Positions 27,215-35,553 of a stretch of 64,000 nucleotides of DNA are shown one piece after another; position 1 is the first letter of the stretch; every line of letters starts with the position of its first letter. The notes beneath the pieces are model-generated. The model was given only the letters and a program-made list of their open reading frames with translations. It had not been told where the DNA came from and did not search any database. This DNA comes from Brevibacterium linens ATCC 9172 (GTDB taxonomy: Bacteria; Actinomycetota; Actinomycetes; Actinomycetales; Brevibacteriaceae): contig NZ_FXYY01000001.1 of the NCBI RefSeq assembly GCF_900169165.1, positions 124,001-188,000 on the forward strand. The letters run 5' to 3'. The position numbers were made by a program, and so were the translations under genes.

Positions 27215-28093
27215 TCAGCAAGTATAGGTGTCAGGAGGCTCGGGGCTGTGGACCTCAGGCGGCCCGGGTCTGTGGACGAAGGTCACGAGAACGACGGAGA
27301 TCATCATGAGCAGGAACCACGCCACCAGCTTCGTCAGCGGCACCAGATGCCAGCCGTCGTCCTGACTCGGGTACAGCCAGGCCCCGGCAGCGGTCCCGAT
27401 GTTCTCAGCGACCCAGATGAAGAAGGCGACGAGGAGGAAGGCCAGCAGCACGGGCATCGTCAGTGTCCTGCGATGGATATGGAAGTACATGCGGCAGCGG
27501 AAGAAGACGATGACGGTGGCCAAGACGAGGAGCAGTCGGAGGTCGACGATGAAGTGGTGGGTGAAGAAGTTGACGTAGACGGCGGCGGCGATGATCACGG
27601 TCAGCCACCTCGGCGGGTAATGGCTGAACCGCAAGTCGAAGAGACGGTACACGCGGACGATATAGGAGCCGACGGCGGCGTACATGAACCCGGTGAACAG
27701 CGGTACTGCGCCGATGTGGAGGACCCCGCCGGGGGCGTAGTTCCATGAACCCACTGCGGTCTTGAAGATCTCCATGCCGGTGCCGACGATGTGGAAGACG
27801 ATGATGACGATGAGCTCGCGACCGGTCTCGAGTCGAGCGACGAGCATGCCGATCTGGATGAGCACGGCGAGGACGACGAGGAAGTCGTTGCGGGCGATGG
27901 CCGCGTCATCGGGGTAGAGCCACGCGGTGAGGATGATCGCGGCCAGCATGAGAGCACCGAAGAGACACGCCCACGCCTGTTTGATTCCGAAGGCGAGGAA
28001 CTCCCGTATTCCGGCGGGGACGCGGGGGAGAACGCGGTCGGCGAAGGCGTCGAGGACTGCCTCGAGTCGAGTGAGTTCGCGGCGATCAGCCAT
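27215..28093 (-). CDS. DUF817 family integral membrane protein
   Basis: 292 aa with about eight hydrophobic helices. FGIKQAWACLFGALMLAAI, GTGMEIFKTAVGSWNYA and VNFFTHHFIVDLR are the conserved DUF817 segments, with several membrane-embedded His and Glu residues. Function unknown. The open frame extends to 28261, but ATG 28091-28093 starts the conserved part (MADRRELTRLEAVLDAFADR). It shares a symmetric promoter region with the divergent amidase gene. The penicillin acylase gene lies downstream on the same strand with a 34-base gap. Confidence 0.85.
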   Translation of the reverse strand: MADRRELTRLEAVLDAFADRVLPRVPAGIREFLAFGIKQAWACLFGALMLAAIILTAWLYPDDAAIARNDFLVVLAVLIQIGMLVARLETGRELIVIIVFHIVGTGMEIFKTAVGSWNYAPGGVLHIGAVPLFTGFMYAAVGSYIVRVYRLFDLRFSHYPPRWLTVIIAAAVYVNFFTHHFIVDLRLLLVLATVIVFFRCRMYFHIHRRTLTMPVLLAFLLVAFFIWVAENIGTAAGAWLYPSQDDGWHLVPLTKLVAWFLLMMISVVLVTFVHRPGPPEVHSPEPPDTYTC

Positions 28094-28125
28094 CTGCTGA
28101 AGTACCCACTTCCGAAAATCTGAGA

Positions 28126-28141
28126 ATAATCTTAAGATAAT
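28126..28141. promoter_or_regulatory. Symmetric divergent promoter: two -10 boxes sharing a palindrome
   Basis: GATAAT (28136-28141, plus) and GATTAT (28131-28126, minus) flank ATCTTAAGAT (28129-28138), a perfect 10-bp palindrome. The plus box would serve the amidase gene and the minus box the DUF817 gene, with starts only about 30 bases apart. Confidence 0.5.
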
Positions 28142-28147
28142 CCTGCG

Positions 28148-28230
28148 GTCACACTGGGTGCCCGTAATTCGGCCCCATCCAGTGAGAAGAACGCTCACTT
28201 GGTCATGGACGACCTCAAGGACCATAACTG
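28148..28230 (+). promoter_or_regulatory. Structured 83-base 5' leader of the amidase gene
   Basis: Counting 7 bases from the -10 puts the transcript start near 28148. Two hairpins follow: CACTGG/CCAGTG (28154-28186 region) and GTGAG/CTCAC just after it. This is not the c-di-AMP riboswitch as far as I can see; the role is unknown. Confidence 0.35.
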
Positions 28231-29955
28231 ATGAAACCGTTGCCATTCCTCGCCTCGGCACTCACCGGAATTCTCCTCACTGCGACCCTATCGGGACCGG
28301 CGCTCGCCGCCACACCGGAAACACACACGAACACGCCCGGCGCTTCTGCCGCCGACGGCACTCCCTCCGAGAGGACCGTCGATGCCCAGACTGATGAGGT
28401 CACGACTCTGCCAGTCGATTCCTCCGACGTCACGATCATCGGTGCCACGTGGGAAGGGGAAGATCCCGAACTCGAAATCCGCACTCGTGACGGCAACAGC
28501 TGGTCGGCGTGGGAGAGCCTGCCGACCGATGACGAGGGAGGCCCCGACGCCGTTTCCGCAGAGGCCGCTCAGCTTCCCGCTGCCTCACACCAGTCGCAAT
28601 CCGTTGCCCTTCCGGTGCTCGATTCGGACACTGTCGAGGTGCGCGCCGCAGACAAGCAGGCTGATACCGATGATCTGCAGATCACCCAGGTGTCCACTGC
28701 AGTCACCAAGGCTGACGCACAGGTCGCGAAGTCCGCTGGGGGAGTGAGCACGCATTCGGCCACCGGACCGGCAGTCGACGCGCAGATCTCGGCCAAGGAT
28801 CTGCGGGCCAAGATCGTCACCCGCAAACAGTGGGGTGCCGATGAGAAGCTCGTCCGCTGCGCCACGGACAAGACGTCATCGGCCAAAGGCGTGTTCATCC
28901 ACCACACAGCGGGTTCGAACTCGTACTCGAAAGCACAGGCACCGGCGATCATCCGCGGTTACCTCGCCTTCCACACGCAGAACCGCGGGTGGTGCGACCT
29001 CGGGTACAACTTCCTCGTCGACAAATACGGCACCATGTACGAGGGCCGTGCCGGCAGCCTGGACAAGGCAGTGACCGGAGCACACGCCTCCGGGTTCAAT
29101 TCATGGACCATCGGCATCAGCGTGCTCGGCACCTATTCGTCGGCGGCTCCGAGTTCGGCAGCACAGACCTCGGTCAAGCGCCTCGTCGCGTGGAAAGCAG
29201 GGCAGTACGGCTTCAACCCCACCGGGAAGATGACCTTGACCTCCGGTGGGGGCGGCACGAGCAAGTACGCCCTCGGCAAGAAGGTCAGCCTCAACGTCGT
29301 CGCCGGACACCGGGACACGAGCTACACCGAATGCCCGGGACTCGCGTTCTACAACAAGCTCGGCAGCATCCGCACGGGAGCCAAAGCACTGGTGCCTGAG
29401 CTGACCCCGCCACCGACGAAGGCGCCCACCAAGAGTCCGGCACCGAAGCCGAAGACGTACCCGACGAAGGGCGCAATCGGTTCGTACTATCAGAAGAACG
29501 CGGGAAAGACCGGCAAACCGGTCGGCTCGGAGAAGAAGCTGAAGAATCCGAACGGTGCCTACCAGTCGTTCGCCAAGGGCACCGTGTATTGGTCGAAATC
29601 GACCGGTGCGCACTTCCTCACCAAGGGCCAGATCCGTGTCGCTTACAAGCGAGTGAAGTATGAGAAAGGCGTCCTCGGGTTCCCCAGCAGCGATAAGCAG
29701 ACCTTCAAATATCGGAAGAGCGCTCGATACCAGAGATTCCACTCCGGAATGATCACCTGGTCACCGCAGACAGGCAGCGATGTCATCTACGGAGGCTTCC
29801 TCACGAAGTGGAAGAAGCTGGGCTATGAACGAAGCAAGCTCGGTCTGCCCACCGCTGACCGGACCGTGAAGAACGGTGTCAAACGCCAGAACTTCGAACG
29901 CGGCTATATGACCTATACGAAGAAGACCGGCATCAAGGTCCATACCCGCAGATAG
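28231..29955 (+). CDS. Secreted N-acetylmuramoyl-L-alanine amidase (PGRP domain) with LGFP repeats
   Basis: 574 aa. A Sec signal peptide (hydrophobic to LSGPALA, cut at about residue 26) is followed by a linker of about 150 residues, a PGRP/Amidase_2 domain (about 190-380) with zinc-ligand candidates in FIHHTAGSNSY and VAGHRDTSYTECPG, and three LGFP-type repeats (about 415-574; GKPVGSEKK, GVLGFPSSDKQ, SKLGLPTADR). LGFP repeats anchor proteins to actinobacterial envelopes. Peptidoglycan cleavage during growth is the likely role. It sits among other wall genes. Lys and Tyr content is higher at the C-terminus than in neighbouring genes. Confidence 0.92.
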   Translation: MKPLPFLASALTGILLTATLSGPALAATPETHTNTPGASAADGTPSERTVDAQTDEVTTLPVDSSDVTIIGATWEGEDPELEIRTRDGNSWSAWESLPTDDEGGPDAVSAEAAQLPAASHQSQSVALPVLDSDTVEVRAADKQADTDDLQITQVSTAVTKADAQVAKSAGGVSTHSATGPAVDAQISAKDLRAKIVTRKQWGADEKLVRCATDKTSSAKGVFIHHTAGSNSYSKAQAPAIIRGYLAFHTQNRGWCDLGYNFLVDKYGTMYEGRAGSLDKAVTGAHASGFNSWTIGISVLGTYSSAAPSSAAQTSVKRLVAWKAGQYGFNPTGKMTLTSGGGGTSKYALGKKVSLNVVAGHRDTSYTECPGLAFYNKLGSIRTGAKALVPELTPPPTKAPTKSPAPKPKTYPTKGAIGSYYQKNAGKTGKPVGSEKKLKNPNGAYQSFAKGTVYWSKSTGAHFLTKGQIRVAYKRVKYEKGVLGFPSSDKQTFKYRKSARYQRFHSGMITWSPQTGSDVIYGGFLTKWKKLGYERSKLGLPTADRTVKNGVKRQNFERGYMTYTKKTGIKVHTRR

Positions 29956-30016
29956 CGCTGTCCTCCGTGGAGGCGGCCGGGGGCCGAAGAGGGAGGAACC
30001 TGAAGAGCAAGGGACA

Positions 30017-30031
30017 TAGACTCGCCTCATG
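30017..30031 (+). promoter_or_regulatory. -10 element and leaderless ATG
   Basis: TAGACT at 30017-30022 ends six bases before ATG 30029. No Shine-Dalgarno between them. Confidence 0.45.
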
Positions 30032-30703
30032 CACATCCTCCTCTTCGGCGCCTCCGGCCACGTCGGAACCGGACTCGCCCAGCTGCTCGGTCCGCACCAC
30101 ACGGTCACCGGGATCGTCCGCCGCCCTCCGGATACGAAGACGGCCTACACTCCGGTGACCGTGCCGGACTGGGTGGACGAACCGGAGGCGGTCACCTCGG
30201 CGCTCGCCTCCGCCGGCCTGCCTCCGGTCGATGCCGTCATCGCCGCCATCGGCGGGTGGTACATCGACGAACCGGTGCTCGACCGAGGTCTGGCGAAATT
30301 CGATGCGGACTACGACTCCTATCTGCGCGGGCACTTCACCGCGTGTGCGCTCTCGCAGTCCCTGGCGTCGGCGCGGAGGAGCGGAGACCAGGGTTTCGTC
30401 CACCTGGCCCTCAACGGCGTCGCCAGCGTCGAGGCGCTCGCCGGGTCCGGGGCAATCAGCGTCTTCGGTGCCGCGCAGAAGATGCTCATCGAGGTCGCTG
30501 CGGCGGAATCGACGGGCGTGGCCTTCCGCGAACTGCGGATCATGGCCCCCATCGGCGGTGATGACCGCAATGACCTGTCCGGGGGAGTCGACACCGTCCC
30601 CCTCGCCGAGGTGGCCGAGGGGATCACCGCGATCCTCGACTCACCCGATCGCTTCGACGTGAGCACGGAGATCCGCGCGAACGAGGGAACCTCGGCCGGC
30701 TGA
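30029..30703 (+). CDS. SDR-like NAD(P)-binding oxidoreductase, atypical active site
   Basis: 224 aa. The N-terminus MHILLFGASGHVGTGLAQLLG is a Rossmann dinucleotide site and AVIAAIGGWY matches the NAG strand of short-chain dehydrogenases. At the place of the usual YxxxK the sequence is FGAAQK, so the catalytic tyrosine is missing (Gly at K minus 4); it may be a non-classical member or a regulatory NADP-binding protein. The ATG appears leaderless. Its stop lies within the hairpin at 30697-30719. Confidence 0.75.
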   Translation: MHILLFGASGHVGTGLAQLLGPHHTVTGIVRRPPDTKTAYTPVTVPDWVDEPEAVTSALASAGLPPVDAVIAAIGGWYIDEPVLDRGLAKFDADYDSYLRGHFTACALSQSLASARRSGDQGFVHLALNGVASVEALAGSGAISVFGAAQKMLIEVAAAESTGVAFRELRIMAPIGGDDRNDLSGGVDTVPLAEVAEGITAILDSPDRFDVSTEIRANEGTSAG

Positions 30704-30719
30704 GCCTCCGGCTCAGCCG
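30697..30719. terminator. Bidirectional hairpin containing both stop codons
   Basis: CGGCTGAGCC (30697-30706) pairs with GGCTCAGCCG (30710-30719), loop TCC. The TGA of the plus gene is in the left arm and the TGA of the minus gene is in the right arm, so the palindrome serves as both stop and terminator. Confidence 0.75.
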
Positions 30720-31288
30720 CGTTCGTAGCGGAGGAAGACCTGGTCGTCCTCCGTGCGGACATCGATGAGGTGCAGGTCGATCGCGGCCTCGAGCCCGGAG
30801 AAATGGCTGCCGGGAGTGCGCAGATAGCGCGGACTCACGCTCAGATGCAGTTCCGCGCCCGGATAGTGCTCGAGCAGCCGGAACGCGAGATTCGGGCCCG
30901 ACTCGCACAGCAGCACCGCCTCGTCGGTCGGTGCCGATTCGGCCGACGGTGCCGTCGGCAGTGAGGCAGCCACCTCGGTGATGGTGGCCGGACTGAAATG
31001 CCGGGCACGATAGTCGAGACCGCGGGCATCGAGCTCGGCCTGCAGGGACATCGGATCGGACTCGGTGAGCACATGCACGGGCGTGTGCTCCAGGGTTTTG
31101 CCGGCGGCGTTGATGACAGGCAGCTGCGGATTGAGCGCAGTGCGCCGGTCGATGATGATCGCGTTCGCGCTGCGGCGCAGGGCGAGGAAACGTCGGAAGT
31201 CAGCGTCCGTGGACACCCCGGTCGACCAGCCGTCCTCGGCGAACGACCCGTTGATCGACTGGACGAGAGAGATGATGAGACGGCGCAC
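30713..31288 (-). CDS. RibD C-terminal / dihydrofolate-reductase-like protein
   Basis: 191 aa. Starts MRRLIISLVQSINGSFAEDG, followed by STGVSTDADFRRFLALRRSANAIIIDRRTA, the pattern of the RibD_C reductase domain (NADPH-binding, DHFR-like). Residues PNLAFRLLEHYPGAELHLSVSPRYL form the C-terminal half. It is a stand-alone domain without the deaminase, so it may reduce a pterin- or pyrimidine-like substrate; not the riboflavin enzyme with certainty. Starts at GTG 31286-31288. Confidence 0.75.
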   Translation of the reverse strand: MRRLIISLVQSINGSFAEDGWSTGVSTDADFRRFLALRRSANAIIIDRRTALNPQLPVINAAGKTLEHTPVHVLTESDPMSLQAELDARGLDYRARHFSPATITEVAASLPTAPSAESAPTDEAVLLCESGPNLAFRLLEHYPGAELHLSVSPRYLRTPGSHFSGLEAAIDLHLIDVRTEDDQVFLRYERG

Positions 31289-31319
31289 GGGATCCTGCTC
31301 TCCTGCTTCTTCGGCTCTG

Positions 31320-32162
31320 CTAGTTCTTCAGTTCGGGTGCCGGCCCCATGGCGATGCGCGGATGGGCCTCGGGATCGAGGGTGCGCATGATCCACTTGAG
31401 GTCCGCCTCATCGAGGGTGACACAGCCGTTCGTGCCCGAATCGTGGTCGAGGTGCAGCCAGATTCCGCCGCCCTTGTCCCAGCCCATCGGTCGCGTCTTG
31501 TCCGTCGGCGGAGTGCCGGGCGTGCGGTTGTAGTCGATGGCGATGATGTAGTCGAAGACCGATGCGTAGTCGGCCCCATAGGCCACCGTCGCCGAGGAGG
31601 GCAGCCGATCGTCCTGGGTGTAGGGAAGGTCGGTGCCCGGGTCGGCCTTGAACCCGCCCGCGTCGCTGAGCGTGAACACACCGATCGGAGTGGTCTTATC
31701 GCCCTCATGGCGGTCCTTCAGCCACCCGTTCGAACCGTTGTGGGTGTCGAAGGTCTTGAGCTTCTTCCACGTCGTGTCAGTGAGCTCATAGAAGCTCAGG
31801 CTCGACGTCTCCGCATCGGCCGTCGGCGAGGTCGCGACGAGGACCTGCGAGGTCTCTGCCGGGATCTGGTCGGTGTACTCCTGCGCCAGACCCGGGACTG
31901 GAACGGGATTCACCGGGCCGGTCGCCTCGGCGTCCGACTTGTCGGATGCGGGCGATGTGGGCCCGGTCCCGCTGGGCGAATCCTGGGCCGGGGCTGCGAA
32001 ATCACCGACGTTCGTCTGCTGCGCGGGAGCGGCGAATCCGGCGGATTCGGCAGCTGCGGAATCGTCCGTGCCGCCGTCGGCATCGGCGCCGCAGGCGATC
32101 ACGAGCAGAGCGCAGGCGACAAGCGCGGGAACCGCCGCGCGTCGTAAGGCTCCATCGGACAT
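31320..32162 (-). CDS. Lipoprotein with L,D-transpeptidase-like (YkuD) catalytic domain
   Basis: 280 aa. The N-terminus has a lipobox (ACALLVIACGAD, Cys at about residue 24), then a disordered Ala/Ser/Asp-rich linker, then the catalytic domain from about residue 125. The segment GGIWLHLDHDSGTNGCVTL contains the His and Cys expected of YkuD enzymes (usually HG...S.GC.R), with Thr-Leu in place of the Arg. It could cross-link or anchor to peptidoglycan. GATGAT on the minus strand (32174-32169) ends six bases before the ATG, so the message looks leaderless. Divergent from the next gene. Confidence 0.8.
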   Translation of the reverse strand: MSDGALRRAAVPALVACALLVIACGADADGGTDDSAAAESAGFAAPAQQTNVGDFAAPAQDSPSGTGPTSPASDKSDAEATGPVNPVPVPGLAQEYTDQIPAETSQVLVATSPTADAETSSLSFYELTDTTWKKLKTFDTHNGSNGWLKDRHEGDKTTPIGVFTLSDAGGFKADPGTDLPYTQDDRLPSSATVAYGADYASVFDYIIAIDYNRTPGTPPTDKTRPMGWDKGGGIWLHLDHDSGTNGCVTLDEADLKWIMRTLDPEAHPRIAMGPAPELKN

Positions 32163-32168
32163 AAGGCC

Positions 32169-32225
32169 ATCATCTCATGAGGGATGCGAACTCCCCGGCA
32201 GCGACTATGCGAAAATGACCTCATG
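32169..32225. promoter_or_regulatory. Divergent promoters with two leaderless starts
   Basis: Minus strand: GATGAT at 32174-32169, ATG at 32162. Plus strand: GAAAAT at 32211-32216, ATG at 32223. In both cases exactly six bases separate hexamer and start codon. Confidence 0.45.
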
Positions 32226-33467
32226 AGCATTCCACCTGTGCCGAACCATCCTCCGCGCCCCGGGCGTCGGAAACCGGCCGAGGAGTCTCCCGAGTCGATC
32301 ACAACCCAGTTGTTCATCGGCAAGGATGATTCCGCGGCCGATGGCTCCACCCAAGCGCTGACGCCCGCAGAACTTCAGAGGCTGCGGTCGATGGTCGAGT
32401 CCGATGGCACCGATGCCACCGAGGTTCTCAGCCTCGAAGAGCTGCGCGGACTCGCCGCCGCCGAAGGGTATGAGACCGGCGGACTGCCCGCCGCGCCGCG
32501 CAGAGTGAATTCCGATGACATCGCCGCGGCTGAGGCGCCCTCGGCTCCGAAGCAGTGGAACCCGCAGCCCGCACCCCATCCCCAGCAGGGACAGTGGGGC
32601 GGCGAATTCGGTGCCGCAGCGCAGGCCGCAGCGTCGCAGCCGCAGGCCGTCGGGCCGGTGCAGTCGCCGACGGGGTCCGACTCCGCCCGGTCCGGAAACA
32701 GCCACCCCGGTGGACCCGGTTACGGGCAGCCCGGCCGCGGTCCCGCGTATGCCGCCGCACCCGCCGGCTATGCCGCCGCACCCGCCGGCTATGCCGCCGG
32801 ATATGGGCCGGGCGGACCTGCCGGTCCCGGAGGCACCGGGGGACCGGGTGGGCCCGGCGGTCCGAGTGGGCCGGGCGGCCCGGGGAATCCCGGCGGACCG
32901 CACGACCCCTATGGTCGGCGCAATGATACGAGGAAAGTTCCCGTATGGCTGTGGGTGCTCGCGGCCATCGCGCTCATCCTCGCCCTCGGCATCGTCGGCT
33001 ATATCGTCTGGGACTCCACTCAGGGGGAAGACACCACCACGGTCGGGCCCACGGACGAACCCTCGATCGGTCAGACCGATGAGCCCGAGCCGTCCGATTC
33101 GGGCAGCTCGACGGCTCCCGTCGCCGAGGAGAGCTTCGCTTCTCCGTCGGGCAACATCGCCTGCACCATCGACTCCGAACGGGCGCGCTGCGTGATCAAG
33201 GACTACGAGTACTCACCACCGGACAGGCCCGACGACTGCGAACTCGACGATTGGGGCTCCATCGTCGTAGCGAACAGGGACGGCGCGGGATTCTCCTGCC
33301 TCGACGCTCCCGAGAGCAACGGCCCGGCACGTGTCCTCGGCTACGGGGACTCGATCTCCGCTGAGGGCATGACCTGCACCTCCAGCAAGGAGGGCATGAC
33401 CTGCAAGTCCGACGACACCGGAGTCGGCTTCAACGTCCGCCGCGCCTCGGCCGACTTCCTCAAATAG
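32223..33467 (+). CDS. Pro/Gly-rich membrane-anchored protein with DUF6636-like extracellular domain
   Basis: 414 aa. A polar cytoplasmic region of about 160 residues is followed by a Pro/Gly/Ala/Tyr-rich stretch (AAPAGY repeats, GGPGGPGGPSGPGG), one membrane helix (VPVWLWVLAAIALILALGIV, about 240-262) and an outside domain starting FASPSGNIACTI with six cysteines (CTIDSERARC, DDCELDD, FSCLD, MTCTS, MTCKS), which resembles DUF6636. Function unknown. The longer frame from 32184 is rejected because GAAAAT then fits a leaderless ATG at 32223. The 21-bp coding repeat at 32751 may vary between strains. Confidence 0.75.
   Translation: MSIPPVPNHPPRPGRRKPAEESPESITTQLFIGKDDSAADGSTQALTPAELQRLRSMVESDGTDATEVLSLEELRGLAAAEGYETGGLPAAPRRVNSDDIAAAEAPSAPKQWNPQPAPHPQQGQWGGEFGAAAQAAASQPQAVGPVQSPTGSDSARSGNSHPGGPGYGQPGRGPAYAAAPAGYAAAPAGYAAGYGPGGPAGPGGTGGPGGPGGPSGPGGPGNPGGPHDPYGRRNDTRKVPVWLWVLAAIALILALGIVGYIVWDSTQGEDTTTVGPTDEPSIGQTDEPEPSDSGSSTAPVAEESFASPSGNIACTIDSERARCVIKDYEYSPPDRPDDCELDDWGSIVVANRDGAGFSCLDAPESNGPARVLGYGDSISAEGMTCTSSKEGMTCKSDDTGVGFNVRRASADFLK
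32751..32792 (+). repeat. Two exact copies of a 21-bp coding repeat
   Basis: Units 32751-32771 and 32772-32792 are identical and encode AAPAGYA in tandem, within the Pro/Gly-rich part of the membrane protein. Suited to slipped-strand length change. Confidence 0.9.
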
Positions 33468-33572
33468 GGCGGCCTCAGACAGGGCGGCGGAGGATCGGGC
33501 GGTGTCGCCTCGGCGTTCTCAGGATGTGGACCGGATTCGGACGCAACGAGGGAGGGGGACTACGGTGGCCGT

Positions 33573-33617
33573 GTGGCTCACAGGATCCTCCTCCTTCCTT
33601 GCCGCGACGAGTCCTGA
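33573..33617 (+). CDS. leuA leader peptide (14 aa, Ile-Leu-Leu-Leu)
   Basis: GTG 33573 opens VAHRILLLPCRDES and stops at TGA 33615-33617. It contains ATC CTC CTC CTT: one Ile and three Leu codons in a row, the hallmark of a branched-chain leader peptide, 70 bases before leuA. GGAGGGGG at 33551-33558 is a strong but rather distant ribosome site. A 10-bp hairpin (33602-33639) begins inside the peptide's last codons. Leucine shortage would stall ribosomes on the Leu codons and change which hairpin forms. Transcription attenuation of leuA is known in other actinobacteria. Confidence 0.7.
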   Translation: MAHRILLLPCRDES

Positions 33618-33639
33618 ACGTACAGCACGCTCGTCGCGG
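33602..33639 (+). promoter_or_regulatory. Attenuator hairpin of leuA
   Basis: CCGCGACGAG (33602-33611) pairs exactly with CTCGTCGCGG (33630-33639), loop 18 bases. A ribosome finishing the leader peptide covers the left arm; one stalled at the Leu codons (33588-33596) leaves it free. Whether it is the anti-terminator or a terminator cannot be settled by eye. Confidence 0.55.
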
Positions 33640-33687
33640 AGTCCTCGTATGCTGGTCAAGCGCTGAGAAACTCAAGTTAGAGGAACA

Positions 33688-35463
33688 ATGAAACTGCAGA
33701 AGCCCACTCCGATGCCGTTCGGCAAGTACAAGTCGTTCCAGGACCGCATCGCGCTGGATATGCGCGATCGCACCTGGCCGGATCAGATCATCAGCAAGGC
33801 GCCTCGCTGGCTGAGCACCGACCTGCGCGACGGCAACCAGGCGCTCATCGACCCGATGACGCCCGACCGCAAACGCAAGATGTTCGATCTGCTCGTACGG
33901 CTCGGGTTCAAGGAGATCGAGGTCGGATTCCCGGCGGCCAGCCAGGTCGACTTCGACTTCGTCCGCGAGATCATCGAACAGGATGCGATCCCCGATGACG
34001 TCCGCATCTCCGTGCTCACGCAGGCTCGAGAGGACCTCATCGAACGCACCGTCGAATCCCTCGTCGGCGCGAAGATGCCCACCGTGCACCTCTACAACGC
34101 GACGGCTCCGGTCTTCCGCAAAGTCGTCTTCGGCTTCGACGGTGACGGCTTCGACCAGACTCGCGATATCGCACTGCAGGGCACTCAGGCCGTGATGAAG
34201 CACGCCGAGACGCTGCTGTCCGATGCGGACTTCGGCTACCAGTACTCGCCGGAGATCTTCGTCGACACCGAACCCGAGTTCGCCCTCGACATCGTCGGCA
34301 GCGTCCTCGACATGTGGCAGCCCGCCGATGGTCGCGAAACCGTCGTCAACCTGCCTGCCACCGTCGAACGCGGAACCCCGAACACGTATGCGGACCAGAT
34401 CGAATGGTTCTGCCGTAATATGCCCTACCGCGACGAGGTGGCCGTGTCCCTGCACCCGCACAACGACCGGGGCACCGGCGTGGCCGCGGCGGAGATGGGG
34501 ATGATGGCCGGCGCCGACCGGATCGAAGGCTGCCTGTTCGGCAACGGTGAGCGCACCGGAAACCTCGACCTCGTCACAGTCGCCCTCAACCTGTACACCC
34601 AGGGCATCGATCCGGAGCTCGACTTCTCCGACATCGACGAAGTCATCCACACCGTCACCGAATGCAACCAGATCGGCGTCCACGAACGCCACCCCTACGG
34701 CGGCGACCTCGTCTTCACCTCGTTCTCCGGTTCGCACCAGGACGCGATCAACAAGGCCTTCGCCGATCGAGAGAAGAAAGCGAACGCCCAGGGCACCCCG
34801 GTCGACCTCATGGAATGGGACATGCCCTACCTGCCCGTCGACCCGAAGGACCTGGGCCGGTCCTACGAGGCGATCATCCGAGTGAACTCGCAGTCCGGCA
34901 AGGGCGGAGTGACCTACCTGCTCAAGAGCGAGCACGGACTCGACCTGCCGCGTCGCATGCAGGTCGAATTCTCCCGCGCCGTGCAGCAGCACACCGAGGC
35001 CGGCGGTGAGGTCACCGCCGAGGAGATCCGCCGCATCTTCAACTACGAATACCTGCCCGCCGACGACCCCGAGAAGGCCTGGGGCCGCTTCCAGATCGTC
35101 GGTCTGCGCACTGAGTCGGGCAACGTCGACGCTGCCGGCTCGTCGGCCGAGCGCATCGAGGTCGATCTCATCGTCGATGGTCAGGAACGCACTTACGAAG
35201 GACGCGGCAACGGACCGATCGACGCGCTCGTGAAGATCCTCATCGACCAGTTCGACGTCGACGTCCGTCTCCAGGACTACTCCGAGCACGCCATCGGCTC
35301 CGGCGCCGACACCAACGCCGCCGCCTATGTCGAACTCGCCGTCGAAGACCGCGTCGTCTGGGGCGCCGGACTGCACCCGAACATCACGAAGGCCTCGCTC
35401 AAGGCCGTCGTCTCGGCCGTCAACCGCGCCGCCCGTGACCGGGACCGGGACCGCCAGGCCTGA
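33688..35463 (+). CDS. leuA: 2-isopropylmalate synthase
   Basis: 591 aa, the long LeuA form. It condenses acetyl-CoA with 2-oxoisovalerate, the first step of leucine synthesis. [14 protein letters not shown] near residue 45, the metal ligands in [10 protein letters not shown] and the [11 protein letters not shown] segment are intact; the C-terminal regulatory domain (about 440-591) for leucine feedback is complete. AGAGGAAC sits 4-10 bases before ATG 33688. Leader-peptide control is visible upstream and a terminator lies 40 bases after the stop; no other leu gene is in the window. Confidence 0.97.
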   Translation: MKLQKPTPMPFGKYKSFQDRIALDMRDRTWPDQIISKAPRWLSTDLRDGNQALIDPMTPDRKRKMFDLLVRLGFKEIEVGFPAASQVDFDFVREIIEQDAIPDDVRISVLTQAREDLIERTVESLVGAKMPTVHLYNATAPVFRKVVFGFDGDGFDQTRDIALQGTQAVMKHAETLLSDADFGYQYSPEIFVDTEPEFALDIVGSVLDMWQPADGRETVVNLPATVERGTPNTYADQIEWFCRNMPYRDEVAVSLHPHNDRGTGVAAAEMGMMAGADRIEGCLFGNGERTGNLDLVTVALNLYTQGIDPELDFSDIDEVIHTVTECNQIGVHERHPYGGDLVFTSFSGSHQDAINKAFADREKKANAQGTPVDLMEWDMPYLPVDPKDLGRSYEAIIRVNSQSGKGGVTYLLKSEHGLDLPRRMQVEFSRAVQQHTEAGGEVTAEEIRRIFNYEYLPADDPEKAWGRFQIVGLRTESGNVDAAGSSAERIEVDLIVDGQERTYEGRGNGPIDALVKILIDQFDVDVRLQDYSEHAIGSGADTNAAAYVELAVEDRVVWGAGLHPNITKASLKAVVSAVNRAARDRDRDRQA

Positions 35464-35502
35464 GTTACTGCCGCCTCGGCGGCCGATCTCACAGCAGTCG
35501 CC

Positions 35503-35535
35503 CAAGCGCGGCGGGATGATTCCCCGCCGCGCTTG
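35503..35535 (+). terminator. Terminator of leuA, 13-bp stem
   Basis: CAAGCGCGGCGGG (35503-35515) pairs with CCCGCCGCGCTTG (35523-35535), loop ATGATTC. The TTG at 35533 that would lengthen recO falls inside the stem. Confidence 0.85.
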
Positions 35536-35538
35536 AGC

Positions 35539-35553
35539 GATAATGGGCGAGTG
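35539..35553 (+). promoter_or_regulatory. -10 element and leaderless GTG of recO
   Basis: GATAAT (35539-35544), a strong -10 match, ends six bases before GTG 35551, directly after the leuA terminator. Confidence 0.6.

Noticed and set aside
25168..27309. 713-codon plus-strand frame across the penicillin acylase gene
   Set aside because: Antisense to a gene with clear motifs; no ribosome site or recognisable domain.
28148..28230. c-di-AMP (ydaO-type) riboswitch before the wall amidase
   Set aside because: The leader is too short and lacks the conserved core; only two simple hairpins are visible.
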